Source of the DNA: Blastococcus saxobsidens DD2
GTDB lineage: Bacteria > Actinomycetota > Actinomycetes > Mycobacteriales > Geodermatophilaceae
Reading direction: 5' to 3'
DNA length: 64,000 nucleotides
Assembly: GCF_000284015.1 (NCBI RefSeq)
Contig: NC_016943.1
Location: 1,405,541-1,469,540, forward strand
Shown: positions 33,312-42,878 of the stretch, one piece after another
How the letters are laid out: every line of letters begins with the position of its first letter
How positions within the stretch are numbered: the first letter of the stretch is position 1
The notes under the pieces: model-generated
Seen by the model: the letters and a program-made list of their open reading frames with translations, nothing else
Told to the model about the DNA's origin: nothing
Database searches by the model: none
Program-made: the position numbers and the translations under genes

Positions 33312-34776
33312 GAGGTTGTCCCGGGTCTCGTAGAAGTTGAGGTGGCCGGTCCCCCGCCCGCACCGGCCGTGAGGTAGGTGTTGGGCGTCCGCCAAGACAC
33401 CACTTCGAGCAGGGGACCGCCGTGACCAAGAAGTACCAGAAGGACAAGATCGACACGCCTACCGGCGACGGAGTCGTCGTGCCGGAGCGGGTGAATGTGG
33501 CGATGGCCGAGATCGCCGGCACGATGCGTGAGGGCCTGCTCGCCCTCGCGGTCGGCGCCGGCCTGCAGGTGATGCAGGCGCTGATGGAGGCCGACGTGAC
33601 CGGGATGGCCGGGCCGAAGGGCAAGCACGATGCCGGTCGGACCGCGGTCCGGCACGGCTCCGAGCGCGGGTCGGTGACCCTGGGCGGGCGGCGGGTGCCA
33701 GTGAGCCGTCCGCGGGTGCGCGCCGCTGACGGCTCCGGCGAGCTGTCCGTGCCCACCTACGAGCTGTTCAGCGGCACCGAGATCCTCGGGTCGATGGCGA
33801 TGGAGCGGATGCTGGCCGGCCTGTCCACCCGCCGCTACCGGGTTGGCCTGGAACCGGTCGGCGACCACGTCAGCGCGGCGGCGAAGGCGACGAGCAAGTC
33901 GGCGGTGTCCCGGAAGTTCGTGGCGATGACCGAGACCGCCCTGGCCGAGCTGCTTGCCGCGGACCTGTCCGCATTGGACCTGGTCGCGCTGATGGTCGAC
34001 GGGGTGCACTTCGGCGAATCCTGCTGCGTCGTCGCGCTGGGCATCGACTCCGAGGGGGTCAAGCACCCCCTCGCCCTGGTCGAGGGGGCGACGGAGAACG
34101 CCACGGTGGTCACCGACCTGCTGGTCGGCCTGCGCGATCGGGGGCTGGACGTGAGCCGGCCGATCCTGGTCGGCATCGACGGGGCGAAGGCGCTGCGCAA
34201 GGCCGTGGTCGACGTCTTCGACCACCCGGTGATCCAGCGCTGCCAATTGCACAAGATCCGAAACGTTCAGGACCGACTACCGCAGCGGCTACGCGGCCCG
34301 GTCGGCACAAAGATGCGCGCGGCCTACCACGCCGACTCGGCGCTAGAGGCCGAGGCGGCGCTGACCGGGCTGGCCCGGGAGCTGGACAAGACCCACCCGA
34401 GCGCGGCTGCCAGCCTGCGCGAAGGCCTGCACGAGACGCTGACCGTGCTGCGCCTGGGGGTGCCGCCCACGCTGGCCCGCACGCTGCGCTCGACCAACGC
34501 GATCGAGTCGATGATCTCCATCTGTCGTGATCACGCCCGCAACGTCAAGCGCTGGCGGGACGGGCAGATGGCCCTGCGCTGGTGCGCCGCCGGCATGGTC
34601 GAGGCCGGCAAGCAGTTCCGCCGGGTCAACGGCCACCTGCACCTGGCGAAGCTGCGCGCCGCGCTCGACGCCGAGATCACCGGAACTGTCACACCCGCCG
34701 TGCATGATGAGGAGGTCGTCGCAGCCTGACGCACAACGGGCCGCCACCGAAGTTCTACGGAACTCGGGACATCCTC
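33312..34776 (+). mobile_element. IS256-family insertion sequence, 1465 bp
   Basis: Its ends are inverted repeats. The left begins GAGGTTGTCCCGGGTCTCG and the right, read inward, begins GAGGATGTCCCGAGTTCCG; both continue to TAGAA and GGTGGC. An exact 8-bp target duplication, GCAGTCCG, flanks it at 33304-33311 and 34777-34784, as expected for IS256. It carries one transposase and interrupts the helicase gene just after the DEAH-box lobe. Confidence 0.92.
33422..34729 (+). CDS. IS256-family transposase
   Basis: A 435-residue Mutator-type transposase. The catalytic region shows LDLVALMVDGVHFGESCCVV (first Asp), ILVGIDGAKALRKAV (second Asp) and a C-terminal LRSTNAIESMISICRDH (Glu), with the intervening C/H motif IQRCQLHKIRNV. 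The N-terminus is helical (VNVAMAEIAGTMREGLLALA). Length and motif spacing fit intact IS256 transposases, and the surrounding exact target duplication suggests a recent insertion. Start GTG 33422. Confidence 0.9.
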   Translation: MTKKYQKDKIDTPTGDGVVVPERVNVAMAEIAGTMREGLLALAVGAGLQVMQALMEADVTGMAGPKGKHDAGRTAVRHGSERGSVTLGGRRVPVSRPRVRAADGSGELSVPTYELFSGTEILGSMAMERMLAGLSTRRYRVGLEPVGDHVSAAAKATSKSAVSRKFVAMTETALAELLAADLSALDLVALMVDGVHFGESCCVVALGIDSEGVKHPLALVEGATENATVVTDLLVGLRDRGLDVSRPILVGIDGAKALRKAVVDVFDHPVIQRCQLHKIRNVQDRLPQRLRGPVGTKMRAAYHADSALEAEAALTGLARELDKTHPSAAASLREGLHETLTVLRLGVPPTLARTLRSTNAIESMISICRDHARNVKRWRDGQMALRWCAAGMVEAGKQFRRVNGHLHLAKLRAALDAEITGTVTPAVHDEEVVAA

Positions 34777-36085
34777 GCAGTCCGCGGCCGCCGGATTGAG
34801 CGATGAGGTGCGCCTCGTCGATGATGAACAGGCTGAACCGGCTCAAGACCTCCTGCGGCGACTGCCGCAGCGCGTTCATGAGTCGCTCGGGCGTCATCAC
34901 CTCGACTTGCGGAAGCTGGCTGGAGCTCTCGTCTGTGTCTTGCAGGCCGCCGCTGGTGAGGTCCTGCGTGCCGAAGCCGTCGGGAAGGTCTGCGCCGAGC
35001 CGACGGTCGAGATACCTCAGCCGGGACCGGAGCGCCTGGCGCATCTCTCGCCCGAGGCTGCGAAGCGGCGTCACGTAGCAGACATCCAGGTCGTCCTGTG
35101 CCATGTGCGCACAGATGATCAACTGCGCGAGCAGCGTCTTGCCAGCACTCGTCGGGACAGACACGAGCAGCCTCGACGTCGCCAGGCTGAGTGGACTGAT
35201 CGTCGGGTGGGCGACCAGGCTGCGCTGCGGCGGCCAGAGCGTCAGGACTGGCTGCCGGTCTAGCGTGAACGCTTGCTTCACGGCCGCGGGGACGTCCGGT
35301 GGAAGCACCGCCCATACGCTGCCTTCGCTGAGCCCGTTCGCGAGGGCGAGTAAGTGCCCGGCGACCCAGCGGGTGTCCAGGTCGCTGATTCCGACCTCGG
35401 CACGGACGACGAGCAGTAGGTGGCCGCGGGCGGCCCCGAGCGCGTCGGTACTGCCTTCACGCAGGTACGTGACGAGGTCGGCGATGCCCCGCAGGAGCCG
35501 CTGCGTCGGGCCGAACATGGTCCCGTCGAGGCTGCCGAGCTGGGCCCCGCGCGTCAGCGCAGCCGCGGTGGTCGCCCACGTGCGCAGGTGCCGGTTGAGC
35601 GCGGTCATCTCGAATCCGAGGAAGAGGATCCCGGCGTGCAGCGCCACGTCTGCGCTCTCGGTGAACTCGGCAGGCTCTGCCAGAACGTAACGGAGCTTGC
35701 GGTGGACGGCGCCAGCGTTCGGGGTCTCGTCGGCGCGGTGGTACCCGACCTGCGCGGCGAACGCGGTAGCCAGCCGAACCCGGCCTGTCTCGGCCGGGTC
35801 CTCCAGGAGGAGGTCGAGGACGTGAGCGCTGACGGCGAAGGCACGGCGGCGCTGCTCCGCTGGGTATCGAGACGTCTCGGCGGTCGAGGCGATGCCGTGC
35901 AGGTACCACGCGGAGCGTCGCAGCGGTGAGAGGTCGGCTCGGAACCCGGTTTCGGTGAGGCCGCGTACGAGCTCGATCTCGAGCTCGGCGATGAGGTCGG
36001 TCAGCTCGGCGACGGTGGGGAGCTCGCTGAGCTGGACGTCGCCGAACGCGCCAGTGAGATGTTCTCTGGCTAGAGCGCGGTCCAC
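34777..36085 (-). pseudogene. N-terminal fragment of the interrupted SF2 helicase (HamB-like)
   Basis: The original start is GTG 36085, which overlaps the end of the DUF1837 gene by 16 bp. The first 280 residues are a helical domain. The first helicase lobe follows: PTSAGKTLLAQLIICAHMAQ (motif I), VCYVTPLRSLGREM (Ia), VEVMTPERLMNAL (Ib) and SLFIIDEAHLIAQSGGRGL (DEAH, motif II). The IS256 insertion at 34777 stops it there and adds unrelated codons. Without insertions the whole gene would be 3519 bp and encode 1172 residues. Operon position behind a DUF1837 nuclease suggests HamB of a Hachiman-type defence system. Confidence 0.78.
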
Positions 36086-36999
36086 GCGTACCTCCTCACC
36101 GTCTTGGCGAGCGCGTCGTAGCAGCTGATGCTCGTGGCGAGGCCGCGCAGCTGACCTGGCTTGCCGAGCAGAGGCAGCTTGGCCGCCATATTCCTGAACG
36201 GCGTCTTGGGCAGCGTCTGGTGCGTCGCGAGCATCACGCCGACGCCGACGAGCTCGTCACCTTGGACCCATGCCTCAGGCACCTCGGTGATGAAGGTCAT
36301 CATCTCGTCGGAGTTGTCGTTCGAGACCTGTGCGAACGTGCCGACGATCTTGGCGACGTACCGCTGACCGGCCTCGGCAAGCTGTGTGTAGGCGTCGTTC
36401 AGGGTCGTGGAAAGCGACCCGGAACCGGTGTTCTTCTTGCTTTCCCAGAGCCGGAACCGCAGCGCGCCCGTGCCTGTCTCGTAGATCGAGAAGCCGTCGC
36501 CGCCGGCGTCGGTGACGTCACCCTTCGGGTCGGGCTGGACCCGGACGGCGCGGTTGTCCTTCGTGAGCAGGTGCCAGAGCCACTCGCCGACGTGCCCGTG
36601 CAGGTGGTGCTCGCTCTTCTCGGCGTTGGGCAGTCCGAACACCGGCTCGACGAACGACGCGATGATGCGGTTGGTCGGCGACGGGATTCTGGTGCCCGCG
36701 AGCGTGTGCTGCCTCCACATGTCGTGCAAGGCGGTGGCGGGCCCGAAGCGGGCCCGCATGATTGTGTCGATAAGCACCCAGGCGAGCGCGCCGGCCTCCT
36801 CGGGGGTGAGGCTGACGGCGACGTGTGAACTCCATTCGCACTTGCCTGCGGCAGCGGAGCCGTCGTGGAACGCTCGTTTCAGGTAGTCACCGACTGTCAG
36901 GCGGTTGTTGGTTCGAGCGAACTCCTCAGACTGCGCAGGCGTCGGACCCACCGGGGCGGGTGCCGGGGGCGGTGCTGCGGGCGAGTCGGGAGTCGTCAC
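36070..36999 (-). CDS. DUF1837-like nuclease, probable HamA of a Hachiman-type system
   Basis: A 309-residue protein starting at GTG 36999. After a proline-rich linker comes SVSLTPEEAGALAWVLIDT-like helices. A PD-(D/E)XK-style core follows (about 150-210): GDVTDAGGDGFSIYETGTG then FRLWESKKN, giving Asp, Glu and Lys in the right order. This matches DUF1837/HamA nucleases, which partner a helicase (HamB). The helicase gene indeed follows with a 16-bp overlap. HamA is a nuclease unleashed when HamB senses DNA damage or invasion. With the helicase interrupted, the protein is either inactive or unregulated. Assignment rests on architecture and neighbour. Confidence 0.6.
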   Translation of the reverse strand: MTTPDSPAAPPPAPAPVGPTPAQSEEFARTNNRLTVGDYLKRAFHDGSAAAGKCEWSSHVAVSLTPEEAGALAWVLIDTIMRARFGPATALHDMWRQHTLAGTRIPSPTNRIIASFVEPVFGLPNAEKSEHHLHGHVGEWLWHLLTKDNRAVRVQPDPKGDVTDAGGDGFSIYETGTGALRFRLWESKKNTGSGSLSTTLNDAYTQLAEAGQRYVAKIVGTFAQVSNDNSDEMMTFITEVPEAWVQGDELVGVGVMLATHQTLPKTPFRNMAAKLPLLGKPGQLRGLATSISCYDALAKTVRRYAWTAL

Positions 37000-37344
37000 A
37001 GGTGCTGACCCTCGGATCGGGTCGCGGGTACCTGCACAAGGTCGACGACGAGCGGACGCCCCACTTCACCTTGCGAGCTTGGGAGCGTCGTCGTCACGGT
37101 CCCATCATCCCGTAGCCGAAATCGTCGCGTCTGCCTGCCTGCGGGGCGAGGGACGGTCTCCGGGGTCCGCTCTCGGGCACCGCGCGATGCATGTGACGTG
37201 CGCTCCCGAACGTGCGCTCATGCCGCTGATCGCGCCACCCACCTGCCCGCGACCAGAAGCGCCCGTTCTGCTCGTTCGGAGGGGCAGCAGCATCGACCGC
37301 GCATCGGCACATCGGCACGTCCGGACGTCTCGGAAGCCGAACGG
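37000..37344. other. 345-bp gap between defence block and relaxase end
   Basis: I see no convincing gene. It contains GCATCGGCACATCGG followed by the palindrome CGTCCGGACG (about 37301-37327). The former resembles, inverted, the octamer repeat at 27278. A transfer origin could lie here or upstream of the relaxase, but no nick-site consensus can be recognised by eye. Confidence 0.35.
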
Positions 37345-40300
37345 CTACAGGGAATGGTGCAGGTTAGTCGGGGTGGCTTGAGGCGGGTGTCCCGGTAGAC
37401 CCGTCCGGTGACGATCTTCGTAGGGGGACGCCAGCTGGGACACTTGCGCCGGGCCGGTCGTCGATCTGAGAGGCGGCGCGGTGGTCCGTTCGGCTCCCAG
37501 CACTGCGTTGTGGACGGTGCCGGGCGGGACGCCGAGGGTCTGGGTGACTCGGTCGATGTGTGCCAGCCACCGGCTGGGAGGCAGAGCCGTGATGATGGCG
37601 CCAACTTGGTGCAGTGTCGTGTGGAGGTCCGCGGGGTTCCTGTCGAAGCACGCCGCGTCAAGGAAGGCGTCGGCGAGGCTGGTCGCGGTGTCGATGGCGT
37701 TGCGCAGCGCGGTGGCGCCGTCTCGGTAGAGGAGGTCGGCGGGATCAAGCCCGTCGGGTAGGGCGAGGCGGCGCGGGTGGTCGCCGCGTGCGGTGAGCAG
37801 CCAGAAGATCCGCTCGGCGGCCTGATGCCCGGCGGGGTCGTTGTCGGTGGCGACCAGGATGCCGGGGCCGTCGGCGTGGATGTGCGGCCGTAGCAGGTCG
37901 GCCTGCTGATCGGTTAGCGCGGTGCCGAGGGTGGCGACGCCGACGGTCCGGCCGTCGGCGGCCAGGGTGAGGGCGATCGCGTCCAGCGGCCCTTCGACGA
38001 GGGCCAGCGCGGCTCCGGCGGCCAGCGCCAGTTGGGCCCCGTGCAGTCCGAGCAGGTGCTCGCTCTTGCGGTATAGGTCGGTCGTCGGGGTGTTGAGGTA
38101 CTTGGGACCGGCGCGGCCGTCGTCGGTGGCGGCGGGGTTCCGGCGGGCGACGAAGCCGCGGATCGCGCCGTCGGTGTCTCGGATCGGGAAGGTGAGCCTG
38201 TCGCGGAAGCGATCGATCAGCCGGCCAGTGGACGCGCGCGAGGCCAGCCCGGCGGCCAGCAACTCCTCGTCGGTGGCCCCCGAGCGCCGCAGGTGGTCGG
38301 TCAGGGACGTCCAGCCGCCCGGGGCGTACCCGACGGTGAACCGGGAGTCGCGGGCGGGATCGGTACCCAGCCGCTCGCGCAGGTAGCCGAGCGCCCAGGA
38401 GCCGGGGTAGTGGGCGGTGAAGAAGGCTGCGGCCTGGGTGTTGAGTTCGATGAGCCGGTCGCGCCCGACGGCGGCGGTGGCCCAATAGTGCTGCTCGAGC
38501 AGGTAGTCGGCCTCGTCGACGCCGCCCGGGCCGGCCGGGGTGAACGGGTCGGGGGTCAGGAAGGTCGGCTCCGCCATTCGAGACGGCGGCCGGGCGTCGT
38601 CCCGGTCGGGGGTGTCCTCGGGCGGCAGGTCGGCCAGCAGCGGGTCGTCCGCGCTGATCCACACCGGCGCGTCGGGTTGGGGGAGGAGGTGGGCGTCCTC
38701 GGGTGGCCGCAGATCGCTCGGGAGCGGTTCGGCGGTCTGGACCGGGGCGGGGTCGGTGAGGGCGGTGACGCGGAACACCAGCGCCTCGACCGCCGTGCCG
38801 GCGGCGAGCGTGCCGGGCAGGCCGGTCGCGGCGGTCGCGACCAGCTCGTCGGCGTCCCATCCGGCGCGGACGGCGGCGGAGACCGCCGCGACCAGCGCGG
38901 GCCAGGCCGGGTCGACCAGTGCACTGCGCTCCGACTCCTGGGGAAGCTGCCGGAGCAGGGCGGGGTACCAGTCCGGGCGGGGCGGGAGCGCGGCGGCCTG
39001 CGCGGGAATGGTGGCCGGTCCGAGGTGCGGGGCCAGCCGCCACCAGAGGGCGGCGGCGGGCAGGTCGTCGGGCAGCGGCTGTCCGGCGGCGAGGGCGGTC
39101 AGCAGCCCGGCGGCGTCGAGGCCGGCGCGGTCGGCGGCGGCGAGCCGGCCGGCCAGGGCCGGCCAGTGCTCGTCACGTCGGATGCGGGGGTCGATGCCGT
39201 CGGCCAGCGCGGCCCAGGTCGACGTGCCCCGCGACGGGAGCACGGTGGACAGGACCCGGTCGAGCCGGCGCTGATGGGTGCGCTCGGCGGCGGCCGGCCG
39301 TTGGGGGCCGGTGGGCCGCCGCTCGGCGTCGGGGATGTCGAGGGCGGACCGCCACACGGCGAGGTCCGCCCGCAGTGGCGACGGCGCGGTGTCCAGCAGC
39401 GGCCGGGCCCAGCCCGGGGCGGTGGCCGCTGTCCAGGTTCCGGCGGCCCGGGCCACTTCGTCGGCGCGCCCGGTGACCTGCTCGGCCCGGGCGGCCAGGT
39501 AAGGCCCCCAGTGCGGGTGGTCGGCCAGCTCGGCCGGGACGGCGGGCAACCAGGGCAGCGGCCCGCCGGCTGGGGCGGCCGGGTGCTGGGGGTGCAGCCG
39601 CCAGTCCAGGACGGCGGCGGGGTCGGCGGCGCTGCCCAGTTCCCGGCCAGTGGCGGCGTTGCGGAGGGCGGTGAGCGGGTTGGTGCCGGAAAGAGCAGCC
39701 AGCGCGAGGCGGGCGCGCAGCGTGGGCCAGGACGGTGCGGTGGTGAGCCCGGCGTGCAGCCGCTCGGCGGCGTTCTCCAGTTCTTCTCCGGCCTGCCGGC
39801 CGAGAGTGTGGTCGGCGGCGAACTGCAGCGCGTCGGTGTATCGGGCGGCCGCGTGGGCCAGGAGGGTGGCGGGCTGCGCGGCGGCCCGCCCCGCCGTGGT
39901 GGCCGAGATCTGTGCGCCGTCGCGGGCCAGGATCGCGGTGAGCAGGTCGGTGGCGGTCGGCGGACACACCGCGGCCGGGGTGATGACGCTGTGCGGGTCG
40001 CCGTCGCCGGCGGTGGCGAGGTAGAGGTGGTTGGCGGTGCGACCGCGGGTGAGCGCCACGTACAGCATCTGCCGGCTCTCGGCCCCGGAGAGCACGGTGT
40101 GGCACGCCTCCGCGGTGTGCCCCTGCGCGGCGTGCACGGTGCTGGCGTAGCCGAGCTGCACGTGTTCGCGCACGTAGCCGGCGGGCAGGGTGATCCGCCG
40201 TCCGGTGACGGCGTGGGCGACGTCCACGCGGCCGTCTGAGCTGACGCCGGTGACGGTCCAGCGGTCGCCGTTCTTCACCCAGTCGGTGGTGGTGACGCGC

Positions 40301-42840
40301 AGCGTGCGGTCGTTGCTGCGGGTGATGACGGCGTCCCCGGCGCCGGCCACGGTGCCGTCGGCCAGGCGCACTTCGGGACCGCCCGTGGACGGGGCGCGGG
40401 CCAGCCGGTCGGCGCGGGCGCGGTCGTTGAGCCGGGTCGCCAGCTCGCGGGTGGGGGCCAGCAGCAGCGCGTCCAGGCCGCGGGCGCGGTCGGCGGCCCA
40501 GGCCGCATACGCCTGGCCGGCGCAGGTGGACAGGTCCCCGACGTGCACCCGGTGGTGGTCGAGGTAGAAGCCCAGGCCGATGGTGTCGCCGTCCCGGAGG
40601 GCGACGGTGGCCGCGGCCTCGGCCGGGTCGGTGAAGCGGACCAGTTCGGTGAGGGTGGCCGCGCCGTGGGCGGCGGCGATGTCGCGCAGCACGCCGCCGG
40701 CGGCGACGGAGGCCAGCTGCCGGTCGTCGCCGATCAGCCGGAGGCTGCCACCGCGACCCAGCACGTACTCCACGGCTCGGGCCAGCTCGAGAGTTCCGGC
40801 CATACCGGCCTCGTCGACCACCACCAGGGAGCGCGGGCCGATACCTGCCGCCCAGTCCGGAAGGCGGCCGCTGTCGAGGCAGGACACCAGCTTGGCCAGG
40901 GTGTCGCAGTGCCCGCCGAGGCCGGCGCGCAGCGCAGCGGTGGCGGCGGCCGACGGCGCCAGCCCGAGGACGATGCCGCCGTCGGCGGTCCAGGCCCGGG
41001 CCAGGGTGGCCAGCGCGGTGGTCTTGCCCGCACCGGCCGGGGCGAGCGCCAGCTGCAGCCGGGCGCCGCTGCCGGCCAGCTCCCGGACCAGCTGCGCCTG
41101 TCCGGGGTTGAGCTCGGCGCCGTTGGCGGTGGCCTCCAGCAGGGCCAGCCCGACCGTGCCCGGGTCGGCGCGGCGGCCGCCACCCTGACCGGCGGCGGTG
41201 ACCAGCCGCGCCTCAGCGTCCAGGATCGCCCGGCTGGTGTAGAGCCGGGCGCCGGCCACCGTGTAGACGCTGGCCCCGTCGCCGCGGCGCAGCTCCGGCG
41301 GCTCGTCGACCGGGTCGATCTCGCCGAGCGGCACCGACCAGGCGAAGGAGAGGACGGTGTCGGTCAGCCGATCGACGGCGGCGTCCACGTCCTCCGGCGC
41401 AAAGGCGGCGGCGCGGACCATCCGCTCCGCCTCAGCGGCCACGTGCCAGACCTGCCAGGTGGCCCGCTGGGCACTGACGGTGTCCACCACCCGGGCGGCC
41501 GCCGCGGCCACCCAGCCGTCGGTCAGCCGGGGGGTGGTTCCCCGGGCCGGCCGGAACAGCGCCTCGTCCATCATGCGGGACAGGGCAGCCGGCGAGCCGA
41601 GAACCGCGACCGCCTCGGACCGCCACGCCTGCCGCTGATCGGCCAGCGAGCGCGGCTCGTGCTTGGGATCCCGAGTCTCCAGCGTCGCCTGCTTGGCCAG
41701 CACGATCGCCTCAACCGTCGTCGGCGGGCGGCCGTGGTCCTGCTGGAAGTCGGCGGCCAATTCACCGCGGCGGACATCGATGGCCCGGCGCCGGGTGGAC
41801 CACGCGGCCAGCAGACCGGCGTCTATGCCGACAATTTCGCGTACCGGTCGCTTGCCGGGCTCGCCATCGGGCCGTGCGGCGAACCGCACACCGAGGCGGC
41901 CGACCATGTGGGTCTCCAGTCTCGTGTTGTATCGCTCGGAGGCAGCGGTGACGGCCTTGTGCAAGACCCGACCGTCCAGCGCCCGCCAGCGGCCGTCGTG
42001 GGTCTGCACCTTGTTGCTCACCGCTACGTGCGTGTGCAGATCCGGGTCGCCCGCGCGCGACTCGCGGTGCGTGAACACCGCGGCCACCAGCCCGATGGTC
42101 TCCACCTGCCGGACGCCGCCGTGGCCGAGCCGGGTGAATGTCGCGTGCTGCTCGAGCCACGCGAGAACGTCGGCGACAGCGGCGGCATGCGCAGCCTCGA
42201 TCTGCTCGGCCATGTCCCGGGACGCCAGCGCCCAGAGCGCCGAGACGGACTTGACCGGCGAGAAGGTCAGGTCGTAGCCGGCAACCGCCGTCGTCGCCGG
42301 TCGGGACGCACGGGCGATGAAGCCCGACAGCTCCCGGGCATCGGCGGGCGGACGGCCGTGAGCCTCGGCGAACATCGACTGGCCCATCGCGCTGCGAATC
42401 CGCGCGCGTTCGTCTGTTGGGATCGGAGCGCCGAGTTCAGCGCCGCGGGCAGCATTGAACTCGGCGTACCTGCGAGCGCAGCGGGCAGGGAACCCGTTGG
42501 AGTCGGCGGCGAAGATCAGGAAGGGGTGGCCGAGTGCACCGGCCGCCCGTGCCTCCTCGGCGGTGCAGCCCGCCGCGAGGGCCTCCTTCTCCAGCCGGTC
42601 GGCGTCCGGATGCCGCCCCTGGCCGAAGAGGGCTTTCATCTGCTCCTCGCCGACCGGTTGCCCCTCCGACACGCCGATCAGGCCGGCCAGACCGCCCCCG
42701 GCCCACGCGCCGGGGAACTCACCGCGCCGGGAGTAGTAGTCGCCCAACCCCACGTGACCGCGTTCTGTGCTGTCGACTGCCGCCACCTGACGGGTGAGGT
42801 ACGTGTAGCCGTCCCCGGCGGTCAGCTTGTGCAGTGACAT
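37345..42840 (-). CDS. Relaxase-helicase-primase fusion (TrwC/TraA type)
   Basis: A 1831-residue protein starting at ATG 42840 (MSLHKLTAGDGYTYLTRQVA). Residues 1-400 are a TrwC relaxase: a tyrosine-containing N-terminus, GYDLTFSPVKSVSALWAL, and the metal site DLHTHVAVSN near residue 268. Residues about 590-1000 are a RecD/TraI-type helicase with Walker A APAGAGKTTALA, SLVVVDEAGM, and the C-terminal motif STVHAAQGHTAEA. Residues about 1440-1831 form a DnaG-like module: FTVGYAPGGWTSLTDHLRRS, a Toprim-like ALVEGPLDAIALTLAADG and VATDNDPAGHQAAERIF. The enzyme would nick at oriT, unwind the strand and prime its copy. It has its own promoter region with operator copy 4, 38 bp before the start. Confidence 0.85.
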   Translation of the reverse strand: MSLHKLTAGDGYTYLTRQVAAVDSTERGHVGLGDYYSRRGEFPGAWAGGGLAGLIGVSEGQPVGEEQMKALFGQGRHPDADRLEKEALAAGCTAEEARAAGALGHPFLIFAADSNGFPARCARRYAEFNAARGAELGAPIPTDERARIRSAMGQSMFAEAHGRPPADARELSGFIARASRPATTAVAGYDLTFSPVKSVSALWALASRDMAEQIEAAHAAAVADVLAWLEQHATFTRLGHGGVRQVETIGLVAAVFTHRESRAGDPDLHTHVAVSNKVQTHDGRWRALDGRVLHKAVTAASERYNTRLETHMVGRLGVRFAARPDGEPGKRPVREIVGIDAGLLAAWSTRRRAIDVRRGELAADFQQDHGRPPTTVEAIVLAKQATLETRDPKHEPRSLADQRQAWRSEAVAVLGSPAALSRMMDEALFRPARGTTPRLTDGWVAAAAARVVDTVSAQRATWQVWHVAAEAERMVRAAAFAPEDVDAAVDRLTDTVLSFAWSVPLGEIDPVDEPPELRRGDGASVYTVAGARLYTSRAILDAEARLVTAAGQGGGRRADPGTVGLALLEATANGAELNPGQAQLVRELAGSGARLQLALAPAGAGKTTALATLARAWTADGGIVLGLAPSAAATAALRAGLGGHCDTLAKLVSCLDSGRLPDWAAGIGPRSLVVVDEAGMAGTLELARAVEYVLGRGGSLRLIGDDRQLASVAAGGVLRDIAAAHGAATLTELVRFTDPAEAAATVALRDGDTIGLGFYLDHHRVHVGDLSTCAGQAYAAWAADRARGLDALLLAPTRELATRLNDRARADRLARAPSTGGPEVRLADGTVAGAGDAVITRSNDRTLRVTTTDWVKNGDRWTVTGVSSDGRVDVAHAVTGRRITLPAGYVREHVQLGYASTVHAAQGHTAEACHTVLSGAESRQMLYVALTRGRTANHLYLATAGDGDPHSVITPAAVCPPTATDLLTAILARDGAQISATTAGRAAAQPATLLAHAAARYTDALQFAADHTLGRQAGEELENAAERLHAGLTTAPSWPTLRARLALAALSGTNPLTALRNAATGRELGSAADPAAVLDWRLHPQHPAAPAGGPLPWLPAVPAELADHPHWGPYLAARAEQVTGRADEVARAAGTWTAATAPGWARPLLDTAPSPLRADLAVWRSALDIPDAERRPTGPQRPAAAERTHQRRLDRVLSTVLPSRGTSTWAALADGIDPRIRRDEHWPALAGRLAAADRAGLDAAGLLTALAAGQPLPDDLPAAALWWRLAPHLGPATIPAQAAALPPRPDWYPALLRQLPQESERSALVDPAWPALVAAVSAAVRAGWDADELVATAATGLPGTLAAGTAVEALVFRVTALTDPAPVQTAEPLPSDLRPPEDAHLLPQPDAPVWISADDPLLADLPPEDTPDRDDARPPSRMAEPTFLTPDPFTPAGPGGVDEADYLLEQHYWATAAVGRDRLIELNTQAAAFFTAHYPGSWALGYLRERLGTDPARDSRFTVGYAPGGWTSLTDHLRRSGATDEELLAAGLASRASTGRLIDRFRDRLTFPIRDTDGAIRGFVARRNPAATDDGRAGPKYLNTPTTDLYRKSEHLLGLHGAQLALAAGAALALVEGPLDAIALTLAADGRTVGVATLGTALTDQQADLLRPHIHADGPGILVATDNDPAGHQAAERIFWLLTARGDHPRRLALPDGLDPADLLYRDGATALRNAIDTATSLADAFLDAACFDRNPADLHTTLHQVGAIITALPPSRWLAHIDRVTQTLGVPPGTVHNAVLGAERTTAPPLRSTTGPAQVSQLASPYEDRHRTGLPGHPPQATPTNLHHSL

Positions 42841-42878
42841 CACGTCCGCGGACGGTAGGCAGGCGGCCTTCAGCCTCC

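Noticed and set aside
31481..34252. A continuous 923-codon helicase gene through the IS256 element
   Set aside because: The N-terminal 300 codons are antisense to the IS256 transposase; the real helicase frame enters only left of the target duplication at 33311.
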